NCBI RefSeq assembly: GCF_003049525.1
Contig: NZ_PYWL01000006.1
Coordinates: 171,845-235,844, forward strand
Origin: Lysinibacillus fusiformis
GTDB taxonomy: Bacteria; Bacillota; Bacilli; Bacillales_A; Planococcaceae
Length of the DNA: 64,000 bases
Direction: 5' to 3'
In this document: one piece after another, positions 8,824-17,798 of the stretch
Numbering within the stretch: the first letter of the stretch is position 1
Layout: every line of letters begins with the position of its first letter
Translations under genes and position numbers: made by a program
The notes under the pieces: generated by a model
The model's input: the letters and a program-made list of their open reading frames with translations, nothing else
Databases searched by the model: none
What the model was told of the DNA's origin: nothing

Positions 8824-8949
8824 GTGATGGATAGCATGTTATAAGTGACGGATAAAACAAAGAAAGTGACGGATAGCGAGCCAAAAGTGACGGATAAAAC
8901 CGAGAGAGTGACGGATAGCGAGTCAAAAGTAGCGGATAACCTTAGGGAG
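8824..8949 (+). repeat. 21-bp tandem repeat, six units
   Basis: The core GTGACGGATA recurs at 8824, 8845, 8866, 8887, 8908 and 8929, exactly every 21 bases; the first and last copies are degenerate (GTGATGGATA, GTAGCGGATA). Two unit versions alternate after the core, AGCGAGYCAAA and AAAC-rich, giving a 42-base higher-order period. As the period is a multiple of three, units 2-6 and the bases after them stay open and would read VTDKT/VTDSE repeats from GTG 8845. No ribosome binding site is seen, so translation is doubtful. The whole gap 8651-9030 contains only this, the coding remnant and the polA leader. Confidence 0.85.
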
Positions 8950-9030
8950 GACCCGTCTGCTTTTTTTACTTGAAATGTATTGTTATGATAAAGTAGAAGG
9001 AAGTAGAAGACAACGCAGGAGGATAATATT

Positions 9031-11658
9031 ATGACAAAGGAAAAATTACTATTATTGGACGGTAATAGTTTAGCATATCGCGCGTTTTTTGCGTTGCCAT
9101 TGTTGACGAATGATAGTGGAATTCATACTAATGCTGTGTACGGCTTTACAACGATGCTACAAAGAATATTAGAGGAAGAGCAACCAACGCAAATTTTAGT
9201 GGCTTTTGATGCTGGAAAAACAACTTTCCGCCATGAAACCTTTACAGAATATAAAGGTGGACGACAAAAGACGCCACCAGAATTATCGGAGCAATTCCCT
9301 TATATACGCAAGCTAATTGATGCTTATGGAATTAAGCAATATGAACAAGACCTATATGAAGCGGATGATATTATTGGGACGCTGGCAAAAGAGGCTTCAT
9401 CACAGGATATGGATGTTATCATCGTATCTGGAGACCGCGATTTAACACAGCTTGCGACAGAGCAAGTTACGGTTTATATTACGAAAAAAGGGATTACGGA
9501 AATTGAGAGAAATACGCCAGCCTTTATTGCAGAAAAATACGGTTTAACGCCCTTACAAATTATTGATATGAAGGGCTTAATGGGGGATTCTTCAGATAAT
9601 ATTCCTGGTGTGCCAGGTGTTGGCGAAAAGACGGCTGTCAAACTATTAAAAGAGCATGGCTCCGTTGAGGCACTTTACGAGGCGATGGATACATTGAAAG
9701 CTTCTAAGATGAAAGAAAAGCTGGTAGCCAATGAAGAGCAGGCTAAGATGAGTAAGAAGCTGGCAACGATTTTTACAGATGCCCCAATTACCATTTCATT
9801 AACTGATCTCGCGTACCATGGACCGAATGAAGAAGAATTGATCAATGTATGGCGTGAGCTCGGCTTTAAATCATTGCTCGAGAAAAGTGATTTTACTGTG
9901 CAGGAGCAAGAGCAAACACCTTTTGATTTTGAACAAATTCAAGAAGTTCGACAAGAAGACTTACAAGATGTGATGGCTGTGCATGTTGAGCTAGAGAATG
10001 AACATTACCACACTTGTGCGCTACTTGGAATTGCCTTATCTGATGGGACCAAGACTCAATACATTCCTTTTGATATTGCGGCAAAATCAGATATATTACG
10101 TTGCTGGTTAGAGGACTCCTCAAAAATAAAATACATGTCTGATTCCAAAGCGTCTCAAGCAGCATTAAAACGAGCAGGTATTCAATTAGCTGGCGTTGAT
10201 TTTGATTTAGTGCTTGCTTCGTATATTAATAATCCTGGACTTAGTGGGGATGATGTTGCCACTCTTGCAAGGGAGCTTGGGTATTATGATGTACAAGCAG
10301 ATGAAACGGTCTATGGCAAGGGGGCTAAACGTGCTATACCTGAAATAGATAAGCTTGCACAGCATGTTAGCCGAAAAGCTTATGCTGTCTGGTCATTACA
10401 GCCGAAGCTAGAGGCATTATTAAAGGAAAATGAACAATTTGATCTTTATAAAGACTTGGAATTGCCACTGGCAGCCATTTTAGGTGAGATGGAAAGTGAA
10501 GGCATTACCGTTAACCGTGCTACGCTAGAAAAAATGGGCCAAGAGCTTAATGAAAAGCTTGTCGTGCTTGAACAAGAAATTTATGCGGAGGCAGGAGAAA
10601 CGTTTAATATTAATTCACCAAAACAATTAGGTGTTATTTTATTCGATAAATTAGGTTTACCTGTTATTAAAAAAACGAAGACGGGCTATTCAACGGCTGC
10701 TGATGTATTAGAGAAGTTAAAATCTGAGCATGCCATTATTGAATATATTCTGTTATATCGTCAGCTTGGTAAATTACAGTCTACTTATATTGAAGGGTTG
10801 CTAAAGGAAATCCATGAAAAGGATAGCAAGGTGCATACTCGTTTCCAACAAGCTTTAACTGCTACAGGACGACTAAGCTCAACAGATCCAAATTTACAAA
10901 ACATCCCTATCCGTTTAGAGGAGGGACGTAAAATCCGTCAAGCATTTGTCCCTTCAAATGAGAATTGGATACTGTTTTCAGCGGACTATTCGCAAATCGA
11001 ATTACGTGTACTCGCACATATGTCGGAGGATAAAAACCTTGTAGAGGCCTTCCGTGAAGGGATGGACGTTCATACACGAACAGCGATGGACGTATTCCAT
11101 GTATCCGAAGATGAAGTTGATAGTAATATGCGTCGTGCAGCGAAGGCTGTTAACTTTGGGATTGTTTATGGTATCAGTGATTATGGTCTATCACAAAATT
11201 TAGATATTACCCGTAAGGAAGCGGCAACTTTTATTGATAAATATTTCGCTAGTTTCCCAGGTGTTAAACAGTATATGGATGATATTGTGCAAAATGCGAA
11301 GTTCAATGGCTATGTTACAACAATTTTAAATAGACGTCGTTATTTACCAGATATTACGAGCTCAAACTTTAATTTAAGAAGCTTTGCTGAGCGTACGGCG
11401 ATGAATACCCCGATTCAGGGAAGTGCTGCGGATATTATTAAAAAAGCGATGATTGATATGGATGCTCGACTAAAAAAGGAAAATATGCAGGCAAAGCTAC
11501 TTTTACAAGTGCATGATGAGTTGATTTTTGAAGCACCTAAGGAAGAGATTGCGTTGCTAGAAAAAATTGTGCCAGAGGTAATGGAAAATGCAATCGAGCT
11601 CTCCGTACCGCTAAAAGTAGATTTTAACCATGGTTCGACATGGTATGAAGCAAAATAA
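9031..11658 (+). CDS. polA: DNA polymerase I
   Basis: Repairs gaps and removes RNA primers from Okazaki fragments; 875 residues, close to B. subtilis PolA. Domains: 5'-3' exonuclease (about 1-290; LLLDGNSLAYRAFFALP, YEADDIIGTLA, GDSSDNIPGVPGVGEKTA), an exonuclease-like domain (about 300-470), and the family A polymerase (about 480-875). Motif A DYSQIELR carries D652, motif B is RRAAKAVNFGIVYG, and motif C QVHDELIFE carries D829. The proofreading domain has HVELENEHYH where E. coli Pol I has the catalytic DTE, so it is predicted inactive, as in Bacillus relatives. CAGGAGG precedes the ATG. It opens the polA-mutM-coaE cluster. Confidence 0.97.
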   Translation: MTKEKLLLLDGNSLAYRAFFALPLLTNDSGIHTNAVYGFTTMLQRILEEEQPTQILVAFDAGKTTFRHETFTEYKGGRQKTPPELSEQFPYIRKLIDAYGIKQYEQDLYEADDIIGTLAKEASSQDMDVIIVSGDRDLTQLATEQVTVYITKKGITEIERNTPAFIAEKYGLTPLQIIDMKGLMGDSSDNIPGVPGVGEKTAVKLLKEHGSVEALYEAMDTLKASKMKEKLVANEEQAKMSKKLATIFTDAPITISLTDLAYHGPNEEELINVWRELGFKSLLEKSDFTVQEQEQTPFDFEQIQEVRQEDLQDVMAVHVELENEHYHTCALLGIALSDGTKTQYIPFDIAAKSDILRCWLEDSSKIKYMSDSKASQAALKRAGIQLAGVDFDLVLASYINNPGLSGDDVATLARELGYYDVQADETVYGKGAKRAIPEIDKLAQHVSRKAYAVWSLQPKLEALLKENEQFDLYKDLELPLAAILGEMESEGITVNRATLEKMGQELNEKLVVLEQEIYAEAGETFNINSPKQLGVILFDKLGLPVIKKTKTGYSTAADVLEKLKSEHAIIEYILLYRQLGKLQSTYIEGLLKEIHEKDSKVHTRFQQALTATGRLSSTDPNLQNIPIRLEEGRKIRQAFVPSNENWILFSADYSQIELRVLAHMSEDKNLVEAFREGMDVHTRTAMDVFHVSEDEVDSNMRRAAKAVNFGIVYGISDYGLSQNLDITRKEAATFIDKYFASFPGVKQYMDDIVQNAKFNGYVTTILNRRRYLPDITSSNFNLRSFAERTAMNTPIQGSAADIIKKAMIDMDARLKKENMQAKLLLQVHDELIFEAPKEEIALLEKIVPEVMENAIELSVPLKVDFNHGSTWYEAK

Positions 11659-11670
11659 GGAGGGGTTCAA

Positions 11671-12543
11671 ATGCCTGAATTACCAGAGGTAGAAGGTGTC
11701 GTCCAGGCATTGAAGCCAAAGGTTGAAGGACGTACAATTCAACATGTACAGCTATCTGAAAGGGTACACTTTTCTTTTAGTGAGGGGAAACAATGTATTG
11801 TTAAGCAAGCAGAGCCTGATGCATTTGAATTAACGTTGTCTGAAATGACGATTACAAAAATTGAACGACGTGCAAAATATATTTTCTTTCACTTATTCAA
11901 AGATGAGGTTCCTTATGTACTTGTTAGTCACTTAGGAATGACAGGTGCATGGTTTGTTGTGAATTCACCAGAAGACATCGATGAAGCAAAATTCCAAAAG
12001 CATATACATGCCACCTTTAAGATGGCTGATGGTGGTTACTTAATTTATTCAGATATACGACGCTTTGGTGAACTACGATTTCTGGCAAAAATTGAAGATC
12101 ATGTACCATTAACAAAAATGGCGCCAGAGCCGTTTGATGAATTAGCGTGTGATTTTTTTATAACAAAATCAACATTACCAAAATATGAGAATAAGGCCGT
12201 AAAAGAAGTGATTATGGATGGGCAAGTCGTTTCGGGCTGTGGCAATATTTATGCAACAGAGGCGCTGTTTGCTCAAAAAATTCATCCTGCTCGAAAAATG
12301 AACCGTATTAGTGAGAAGCGTAAACGAGCATTATTTGAGGAGATCGTTGCTGTTTTGCGTCAAAGTATTGAAGCAGGTGGTTCTACCATCTCTGATTATC
12401 GAAATATTAATGGGGAAGCTGGGAGCATGCAGAATCGTTTGAAAATGTATGGGAAAAAGATATGCCCAGCATGTGAAACGGCAACAAGTCAAATGACGAT
12501 TGGTGGGCGAACATCGGTTTTTTGCCCAAATTGTCAACATTAA
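11671..12543 (+). CDS. mutM: Formamidopyrimidine-DNA glycosylase
   Basis: Base-excision repair enzyme that removes 8-oxoguanine and formamidopyrimidines and nicks the site; 290 residues. The N-terminus MPELPEVE holds the catalytic Pro2 and Glu3. The helix-two-turn-helix region has VVSGCGNIYATEALFAQKIHP, and the C-terminal zinc finger is CPAC-X16-CPNC. It starts 12 bases after polA behind AAGGAGGGG, so it is in the same operon. All key residues are present. Confidence 0.97.
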   Translation: MPELPEVEGVVQALKPKVEGRTIQHVQLSERVHFSFSEGKQCIVKQAEPDAFELTLSEMTITKIERRAKYIFFHLFKDEVPYVLVSHLGMTGAWFVVNSPEDIDEAKFQKHIHATFKMADGGYLIYSDIRRFGELRFLAKIEDHVPLTKMAPEPFDELACDFFITKSTLPKYENKAVKEVIMDGQVVSGCGNIYATEALFAQKIHPARKMNRISEKRKRALFEEIVAVLRQSIEAGGSTISDYRNINGEAGSMQNRLKMYGKKICPACETATSQMTIGGRTSVFCPNCQH

Positions 12544-12556
12544 AGGGGATTTAACA

Positions 12557-13150
12557 ATGATTATCGGACTTACAGGAAGTATTGCAAGCGGAAAAAGTAC
12601 AGTAGCAAAAATGATGCTCGAACTAGGATTACCGATTGTTGATGCAGATATTGTAGCGCGAGATGTCGTCGAGCCAGGAACAGAGACACTGGCATTTATT
12701 GCAGAAAACTTTGGTCAAGATATTTTACTAGAGGATGGCAATTTAAATCGGACAATGCTCGGAGATATTATTTTTCATGAGCCTGCCAAACGCAAAATTT
12801 TAAATGATATTATGCATCCGGCCATTAGAAAGGAAATGCTACGACAACGTGATGCCTATTTAGAGGATGGCCATGAGCATGTTGTCATGGATATTCCCCT
12901 GTTATTTGAAAGTAAGCTTCAGCATTTTGTAGAGCGTATCATTGTAGTGTCGGTAAGTGAAGAGGTTCAGCTTCGACGCTTAATGGAACGCAATCATTTA
13001 TCAAAAGAGGATGCCTTAGCACGCATGCACTCACAGTTGCCTATGTCTGTCAAAGAAAAGGGAGCTCATGCGGTCATTTATAATAATGAGAATCTGGAAA
13101 ATACAGAGGAACAACTAAAGAAAATTCTAGCTTTCTGGGGTGTAATTTAA
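12557..13150 (+). CDS. coaE: Dephospho-CoA kinase
   Basis: Last step of coenzyme A synthesis: phosphorylates the 3'-hydroxyl of dephospho-CoA. A 197-residue P-loop kinase with GLTGSIASGKST at the N-terminus, the DADIVARDVVEPG acceptor segment, HPAIRKEM and the lid region RLMERNHLSKEDALAR. ATG 12557 is chosen (AAGGGG upstream), although the frame is open further upstream into mutM. The operon order polA-mutM-coaE is kept, but the B. subtilis gene ytaF between mutM and coaE is absent. Confidence 0.96.
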   Translation: MIIGLTGSIASGKSTVAKMMLELGLPIVDADIVARDVVEPGTETLAFIAENFGQDILLEDGNLNRTMLGDIIFHEPAKRKILNDIMHPAIRKEMLRQRDAYLEDGHEHVVMDIPLLFESKLQHFVERIIVVSVSEEVQLRRLMERNHLSKEDALARMHSQLPMSVKEKGAHAVIYNNENLENTEEQLKKILAFWGVI

Positions 13151-13164
13151 AGTGTTTCAAGCTA

Positions 13165-13203
13165 AAAATGTGTAGCAAGTAAATCTTGCTACACATTTTT
13201 TTT
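13165..13203 (+). terminator. Terminator of the polA operon
   Basis: AAATGTGTAGCAAG pairs perfectly with CTTGCTACACATTT around a 5-base loop and is followed by a run of T. Confidence 0.93.
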
Positions 13204-13272
13204 ATGGGCAAATGCCATAATAAAAGATAATTTTTCAGAAAATAAGAACTTTTATAATATGACTATTTAATG

Positions 13273-13300
13273 TTCATCTTTTTTAAAATTGTGTTATACT
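13273..13300 (+). promoter_or_regulatory. Probable SigA promoter of gapB
   Basis: TATACT at 13295-13300 with an upstream TG at 13292-13293 forms an extended -10. A weak -35 (TTCATC) lies 16 bases before it. It sits 56 bases before gapB and after the preceding terminator. Confidence 0.55.
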
Positions 13301-13355
13301 AATCACCATAAAGTATATAATTAATCTGAGTATGTACTCACAGGAGGATTTTTAA

Positions 13356-14378
13356 ATGACAGTATCAATTGCTATTAATGGTTTCGGACGTATCGGACGT
13401 ATGGTTTTCCGCCAAGCGATCGTACAAGAAAATTTAAATATTGTTGCTATTAACGCTAGCTATCCAGCAGAAACGTTAGCACATTTGATTAAGTATGACA
13501 CAAATCACGGAACATTTGAAGGTACAGTAGAACCAGCAGGCGATGCTTTAGTTGTAAATGGTAAACGTGTTCAAATTATTAGCGAACGAGATCCATTAAA
13601 ATTACCTTGGGCTACAATGGGTGTTGATATCGTTATCGAAGCTACAGGTAAATTTAATGAGCGTGATAAAGCAGCAATGCACTTAGAAGCTGGCGCGAAA
13701 AAAGTTATCTTAACAGCACCTGGTAAAAACGAAGATGTAACAATTGTTTTAGGTGTGAATGATGACAAACTTGATATTGCTAAACATGATGTAATTTCAA
13801 ACGCTTCTTGTACAACAAACTGCTTAGCACCAGTTGCAAAAGTATTAAATGATACATTTGGTATTGAAAATGGTTTAATGACAACTGTTCATGCTTATAC
13901 AAACGATCAAAAGAACTTAGATAATCCACATAAAGATTTACGTCGTGCACGTGGGTGTGCACAATCAATTATTCCTACATCTACAGGCGCTGCCAAAGCA
14001 TTAAAATTAGTTTTACCTGAGTTAGAAGGTAAAATTCATGGTATGGCACTTCGCGTTCCAACACCAAATGTTTCTTTAGTTGACCTTGTAGTAGATTTAA
14101 ATACAGATGTAACAGTTGATGCTGTTAATGCAGCATTTGTAAAAGCTGCAACAGAAGGTCCAATGAAAGGCATTTTAAATTTCTCAGTTGAGCCACTAGT
14201 ATCTTCTGATTACAACACAACGACTTACTCATCAACAGTTGATGGACTTTCCACAATGGTATTAGGTAACCGTAAAGTAAAAGTACTTGCTTGGTATGAC
14301 AATGAGTGGGGTTACTCTGCACGCGTTGTTGACCTAGTGAAAAAAGTGGCTAATGCATTAGAAACGGTAAACGCATAA
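13356..14378 (+). CDS. gapB: Glyceraldehyde-3-phosphate dehydrogenase, GapB (gluconeogenic) type
   Basis: Converts 1,3-bisphosphoglycerate and glyceraldehyde-3-phosphate; the GapB type works mainly in gluconeogenesis with NADP. 340 residues. It has the [13 protein letters not shown] nucleotide loop, catalytic Cys152 in [13 protein letters not shown], and the C-terminal [16 protein letters not shown]. The segment [17 protein letters not shown], with neutral residues where NAD-type GapA has an Asp, and its place between coaE and nrdR match B. subtilis gapB. speD, which follows gapB in B. subtilis, is missing here. Confidence 0.93.
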   Translation: MTVSIAINGFGRIGRMVFRQAIVQENLNIVAINASYPAETLAHLIKYDTNHGTFEGTVEPAGDALVVNGKRVQIISERDPLKLPWATMGVDIVIEATGKFNERDKAAMHLEAGAKKVILTAPGKNEDVTIVLGVNDDKLDIAKHDVISNASCTTNCLAPVAKVLNDTFGIENGLMTTVHAYTNDQKNLDNPHKDLRRARGCAQSIIPTSTGAAKALKLVLPELEGKIHGMALRVPTPNVSLVDLVVDLNTDVTVDAVNAAFVKAATEGPMKGILNFSVEPLVSSDYNTTTYSSTVDGLSTMVLGNRKVKVLAWYDNEWGYSARVVDLVKKVANALETVNA

Positions 14379-14391
14379 TATTTTCATTTTG

Positions 14392-14430
14392 AGCACATTG
14401 AAATCTAACTGGTTTCAATGTGCTTTTTTT
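14392..14430 (+). terminator. Terminator of gapB
   Basis: AGCACATTGAAA pairs with TTTCAATGTGCT around a 9-base loop, then a run of T. Confidence 0.93.
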
Positions 14431-14560
14431 AAAAAACTTTCCTTGTACTTTAGGTGCATTAGGTTTATCATGAGCTCACTACGTGAATGCACTTTTCTTA
14501 TATGTAGGAAATTTGTTATAATAGAAATATTAAATTGTTGTAAACCAGGAGAGTAATTAT

Positions 14561-15031
14561 ATGAGATGTCCATCTTGCCAATTTAACGGAACGCGTGTTG
14601 TGGATTCGAGGCCAGTAGATGATAATAAAGAAATTCGTAGACGTCGTGAATGTGAGTCATGTGGCTTCCGTTTTACAACGTTTGAAAAAATTGAAGAGAC
14701 CCCATTAGTTGTAGTGAAAAAAGAAGGTTCACGAGAGGAATTTAGCCGTGAAAAGGTACTTCGTGGACTTATTCGTGCCTGTGAGAAACGCCCAGTTGCG
14801 CTTGATATACTGGAGCAACTTGTCCTATCGATTGAAAAAGATCTTCGTCGTATTGGAAATTCAGAAGTACGCTCAGAAGATGTCGGTGAATTGGTAATGG
14901 ATCGCTTAGCCAAAATTGATGAGGTGGCTTATGTCCGTTTTGCATCGGTCTACCGACAGTTTAAGGATATCAATGTCTTTATTGAGGAGATTAAAGATAT
15001 TATTCAACGTCAAACGGAGCAGAAATCATAG
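14561..15031 (+). CDS. nrdR: Transcriptional repressor NrdR
   Basis: Zinc- and ATP-dependent repressor of ribonucleotide reductase genes; 156 residues. The N-terminal zinc ribbon has CPSC at residues 3-6 and CESC further on, with [29 protein letters not shown] typical of the family. The ATP-cone covers about residues 46-136 ([21 protein letters not shown]). It starts the nrdR-dnaB-dnaI cluster; the next gene follows after 16 bases. Confidence 0.97.
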   Translation: MRCPSCQFNGTRVVDSRPVDDNKEIRRRRECESCGFRFTTFEKIEETPLVVVKKEGSREEFSREKVLRGLIRACEKRPVALDILEQLVLSIEKDLRRIGNSEVRSEDVGELVMDRLAKIDEVAYVRFASVYRQFKDINVFIEEIKDIIQRQTEQKS

Positions 15032-15047
15032 AAAATAGAGAGGATGA

Positions 15048-16412
15048 ATGACGTTGATTCATTTATTTAAGGAATTGCAGCCTGGCGATCCTTTTGACAT
15101 TCGTCTACCTCATGCATTTTCTACTCAAGAGCGTCAATTAGTAACATTATTCTATCAACCGTTAACGGGCTCAGACCCTATTAGCCTTTATTTAACTTTA
15201 TGGGCAGAAGCAGAACAGATACCAAAGACGCAAATGACACATTATTATTTAATGAATGTGCTCGGTCTGCCTATTGGTAAAGTGTTTGAGGCACGTATAG
15301 CCCTTGAAGCGATTGGTTTACTACGTACATGGAAAAAAGAAAATGCTGGTGAGCGAAGTTTTTTATATGAGCTACAGCGCCCATTAGATGCGGAAAGCTT
15401 TATGAAAGACCCGTTGTTGTCGATGTTTTTATTTAGCAAAATTGGAGAGCAGGCATATCGTAATTTACGTCAACGTTTTATATACCCTGTGAGGGACGCG
15501 GATTTTAAAGATGTATCTCGTGCCTTTATAGATGTCTATAAGCCCGTTCATTCCAATATTCCATCAGATTTACAAGTGGATACGAATCGTAAGGATAAAC
15601 AACAAAGGGTGTATCCTTTTTATTTGGAGCAATTTGACTTCGATCTGTTGCAAGCAGGTTTATCTGAGCAATTGGTGCCATCCAATTTACTGACATTAGA
15701 AGTTCGTGAGGCTATTGCTAAGCTGGCATTTTTATATCATTTAACAGCGCTTGATATGCAAAAAGTAGTGATTCTTGCTTTGGACGATGATTTAGGGATT
15801 TCACAAGAGCGCTTACGCAAGGCAGCTGCTGATTTCTATAAGTTAACGATGTCAAAAGAGCCACCAAAAATAGCGAGAGTTAGCGAGCCGTTGCCAGTAG
15901 AAGAAACTGGACAAAAATCAAAGGATCAGGAGCTACAACACTATTTAGAGACTACGGCTCCTATTCAAGTGTTGCGTGACATTAATAATGGGAAAGAACC
16001 TTTGCAAACCTCTGTACAACTTGCAGAAAGTTTAATTGTGCAGCACGGCATGCCGATTGGGGTAGTCAATGCGTTACTTGAGTATGTTATGTTAACAACG
16101 GATATGAAGTTACCTAAAAAATATGTGGAAACAATTGCGGATCATTGGGTTCGTAAAAATATCCAAACTGCTAAAGAAGCAATGGAACTTGCACGCCAAG
16201 AGCATGATAAATATACAACTTGGAAAAACAAACCACAAACAACCACTAAAACGAGCCAGCGAACTAAGGGACGTTCAGGACATCAACGAGAAGAAAAAGT
16301 CCCCGAGTGGTTTTATAAACGTGATGAGAAACAAGAGGAAAGTACTTCTAGCACGATAGATTTTGAAAAAGAACGTCAAAAAATATTAGAGATGCTAGGG
16401 AAAAGTGAATAG
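15048..16412 (+). CDS. dnaB: Replication initiation and membrane attachment protein DnaB
   Basis: Helicase-loading factor of Firmicutes (not the helicase itself). It acts with DnaD and DnaI at oriC and restart sites and links the origin to the membrane. 454 residues, slightly shorter than B. subtilis DnaB. The N-terminal winged-helix part and the C-terminal DnaB/DnaD domain (about 300-390, with WVRKNIQTAKEAMELARQE) are recognisable. A charged flexible linker then runs to the end. GAGAGG is only about 4 bases before ATG 15048; an in-frame TTG at 15054 has better spacing and is an alternative start. Confidence 0.92.
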   Translation: MTLIHLFKELQPGDPFDIRLPHAFSTQERQLVTLFYQPLTGSDPISLYLTLWAEAEQIPKTQMTHYYLMNVLGLPIGKVFEARIALEAIGLLRTWKKENAGERSFLYELQRPLDAESFMKDPLLSMFLFSKIGEQAYRNLRQRFIYPVRDADFKDVSRAFIDVYKPVHSNIPSDLQVDTNRKDKQQRVYPFYLEQFDFDLLQAGLSEQLVPSNLLTLEVREAIAKLAFLYHLTALDMQKVVILALDDDLGISQERLRKAAADFYKLTMSKEPPKIARVSEPLPVEETGQKSKDQELQHYLETTAPIQVLRDINNGKEPLQTSVQLAESLIVQHGMPIGVVNALLEYVMLTTDMKLPKKYVETIADHWVRKNIQTAKEAMELARQEHDKYTTWKNKPQTTTKTSQRTKGRSGHQREEKVPEWFYKRDEKQEESTSSTIDFEKERQKILEMLGKSE

Positions 16413-16430
16413 TAAAGAAGGTGAGCAACA

Positions 16431-17369
16431 ATCGAACCTATAAATGGACCATTAAAACGAGCTATTAATGTACCCTCGTTTCAAGAACGCTATGAAGCCA
16501 TGCGACGTGAAATTTTAGAAAATCCGCGCGTACAAGAATTTCTAGCACGTCATGCAGATGAATTAAGCTATGATAATATTGAACGAAATTTACCTAAACT
16601 TCATGAATTTATTAGTCAATCTACGGAATGCTGTGGTTGTGATAACACAGAACATTGTACAAACTATTTAAAAGGCTTCCTTCCTACTTTAAGGGTAGTT
16701 CGGAATACAGTTGAAATTGATTATGTACGCTGTGAGCAAAAAATTAGAGAAGAAGAGCGTCGGGATGTCGCGAATATGATTGCTAGTATGCATATGCCCA
16801 AAGATGTGCTTCAAGCAACGATTCACGATTTAAGTATTGATGATGAGTCTCGAGTGATGATTGCCCAAAAAGCAGCGCAATTTGTTAAAGCGACAAAAGA
16901 ATCAGGTCATTTACCATCAAAAGGTTTTTACTTATACGGTAAATTCGGCGTAGGGAAGTCTTTTGTACTTGGTGCACTTGCCAATGAATTAGCGTCTATT
17001 AAAATACGTTCAGTTGTTGTCTTCGTGCCAGAATTTTTACGGGAAATGAAAAATGCTATTGGCGATAATACATTGAATGAAAAAATAGACTATATTAAAA
17101 AGGCTCCTGTTTTAATGCTCGATGATTTAGGGGCAGAAACAATGACCGCATGGACAAGGGATGAAATTTTAGGGACTATTTTCCATTATCGAATGGCTGA
17201 ACAATTGCCAACGTTTATTACATCTAATTTTAATTATGGAGAATTAGAGCACCATTTAGCCCAATCGCAAAAAGGTGATATTGAGGTTGTCAAGGCGGGC
17301 CGTATAATGGAGCGTATTAAAGCCTTAACAGAGCCAATTGAAATGCGTGGCAATAACCGTAGGATGTAA
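16431..17369 (+). CDS. dnaI: Primosomal protein DnaI, helicase loader, probable ATC start
   Basis: AAA+ ATPase that loads the replicative helicase. From 16431 the protein has 312 residues, as in B. subtilis (311). N-terminal domain with Cys cluster CCGCDNTEHC (about 65-75); AAA+ domain with Walker A GKFGVGKSF and Walker B LMLDDLGAE, sensor ITSNFN. No ATG, GTG or TTG lies in frame between the TGA at 16422 and ATG 16500. That ATG would delete the first 23 residues and has no ribosome binding site. At 16431 an ATC follows AAGGTGA at 6-base spacing, and the next codons read EPI, matching the MEPI start of B. subtilis DnaI. The ATC start is an inference. Confidence 0.88.
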   Translation: MEPINGPLKRAINVPSFQERYEAMRREILENPRVQEFLARHADELSYDNIERNLPKLHEFISQSTECCGCDNTEHCTNYLKGFLPTLRVVRNTVEIDYVRCEQKIREEERRDVANMIASMHMPKDVLQATIHDLSIDDESRVMIAQKAAQFVKATKESGHLPSKGFYLYGKFGVGKSFVLGALANELASIKIRSVVVFVPEFLREMKNAIGDNTLNEKIDYIKKAPVLMLDDLGAETMTAWTRDEILGTIFHYRMAEQLPTFITSNFNYGELEHHLAQSQKGDIEVVKAGRIMERIKALTEPIEMRGNNRRM

Positions 17370-17429
17370 CATTGGTAGTTGCATTTTTCGACAATCGAGC
17401 GTATACTGACTCATATACTAAATATCAAT

Positions 17430-17672
17430 ATGCATTGATGAGGACATGAATTTTGTGTATCAGCTTCTAGAGAGGGAAGTCAACGGCTGAAAGCTTCCTA
17501 GTATGAACGCATCATTTACTACCTACTGAGCAGCGAAAGGGATAATCTTTCGCCGGTCCCTAGCCCGTTAGCTAGCCTTGAGCTTCGTCTGACTTGATAA
17601 GTCGGAAGGAAGAAGGGTGGAACCACGAGCATACGCTTCGTCCCTTTCCTGAGGGACGGGGCTTTTTTTTAT
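17430..17672 (+). ncRNA. T-box leader of thrS (threonine)
   Basis: The T-box core AGGGTGGAACCACG lies at 17614-17627, followed by the terminator hairpin (CGTCCCT/AGGGACG with a run of T, 17639-17672). Upstream is the long stem I region with its typical purine-rich loops. A likely specifier is ACC at 17521, which follows TTTACT in the same relative place as the specifiers of the two other T-boxes in this window. Uncharged tRNA-Thr should stabilise the antiterminator and turn thrS on. Between the terminator and thrS (17673-17798) nothing further is seen. Confidence 0.93.
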
Positions 17673-17798
17673 TTTGTGGAGAGATCTTGCTCAATTCGAG
17701 TTGAAGAGCGCTCATATAAGCAGCCGTATCACTTGATTCATTAGTCAACATTTCATCAATCATTATGTATTCAACCATAACAAAGGAGTGTAACGAAT

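Noticed and set aside
8824..8949. CRISPR array
   Set aside because: Units are contiguous 21-mers without unique spacers, and no cas genes are present in the window.
13356..14378. Glycolytic GapA
   Set aside because: NASYPAETL region and gene context fit the gluconeogenic GapB type.
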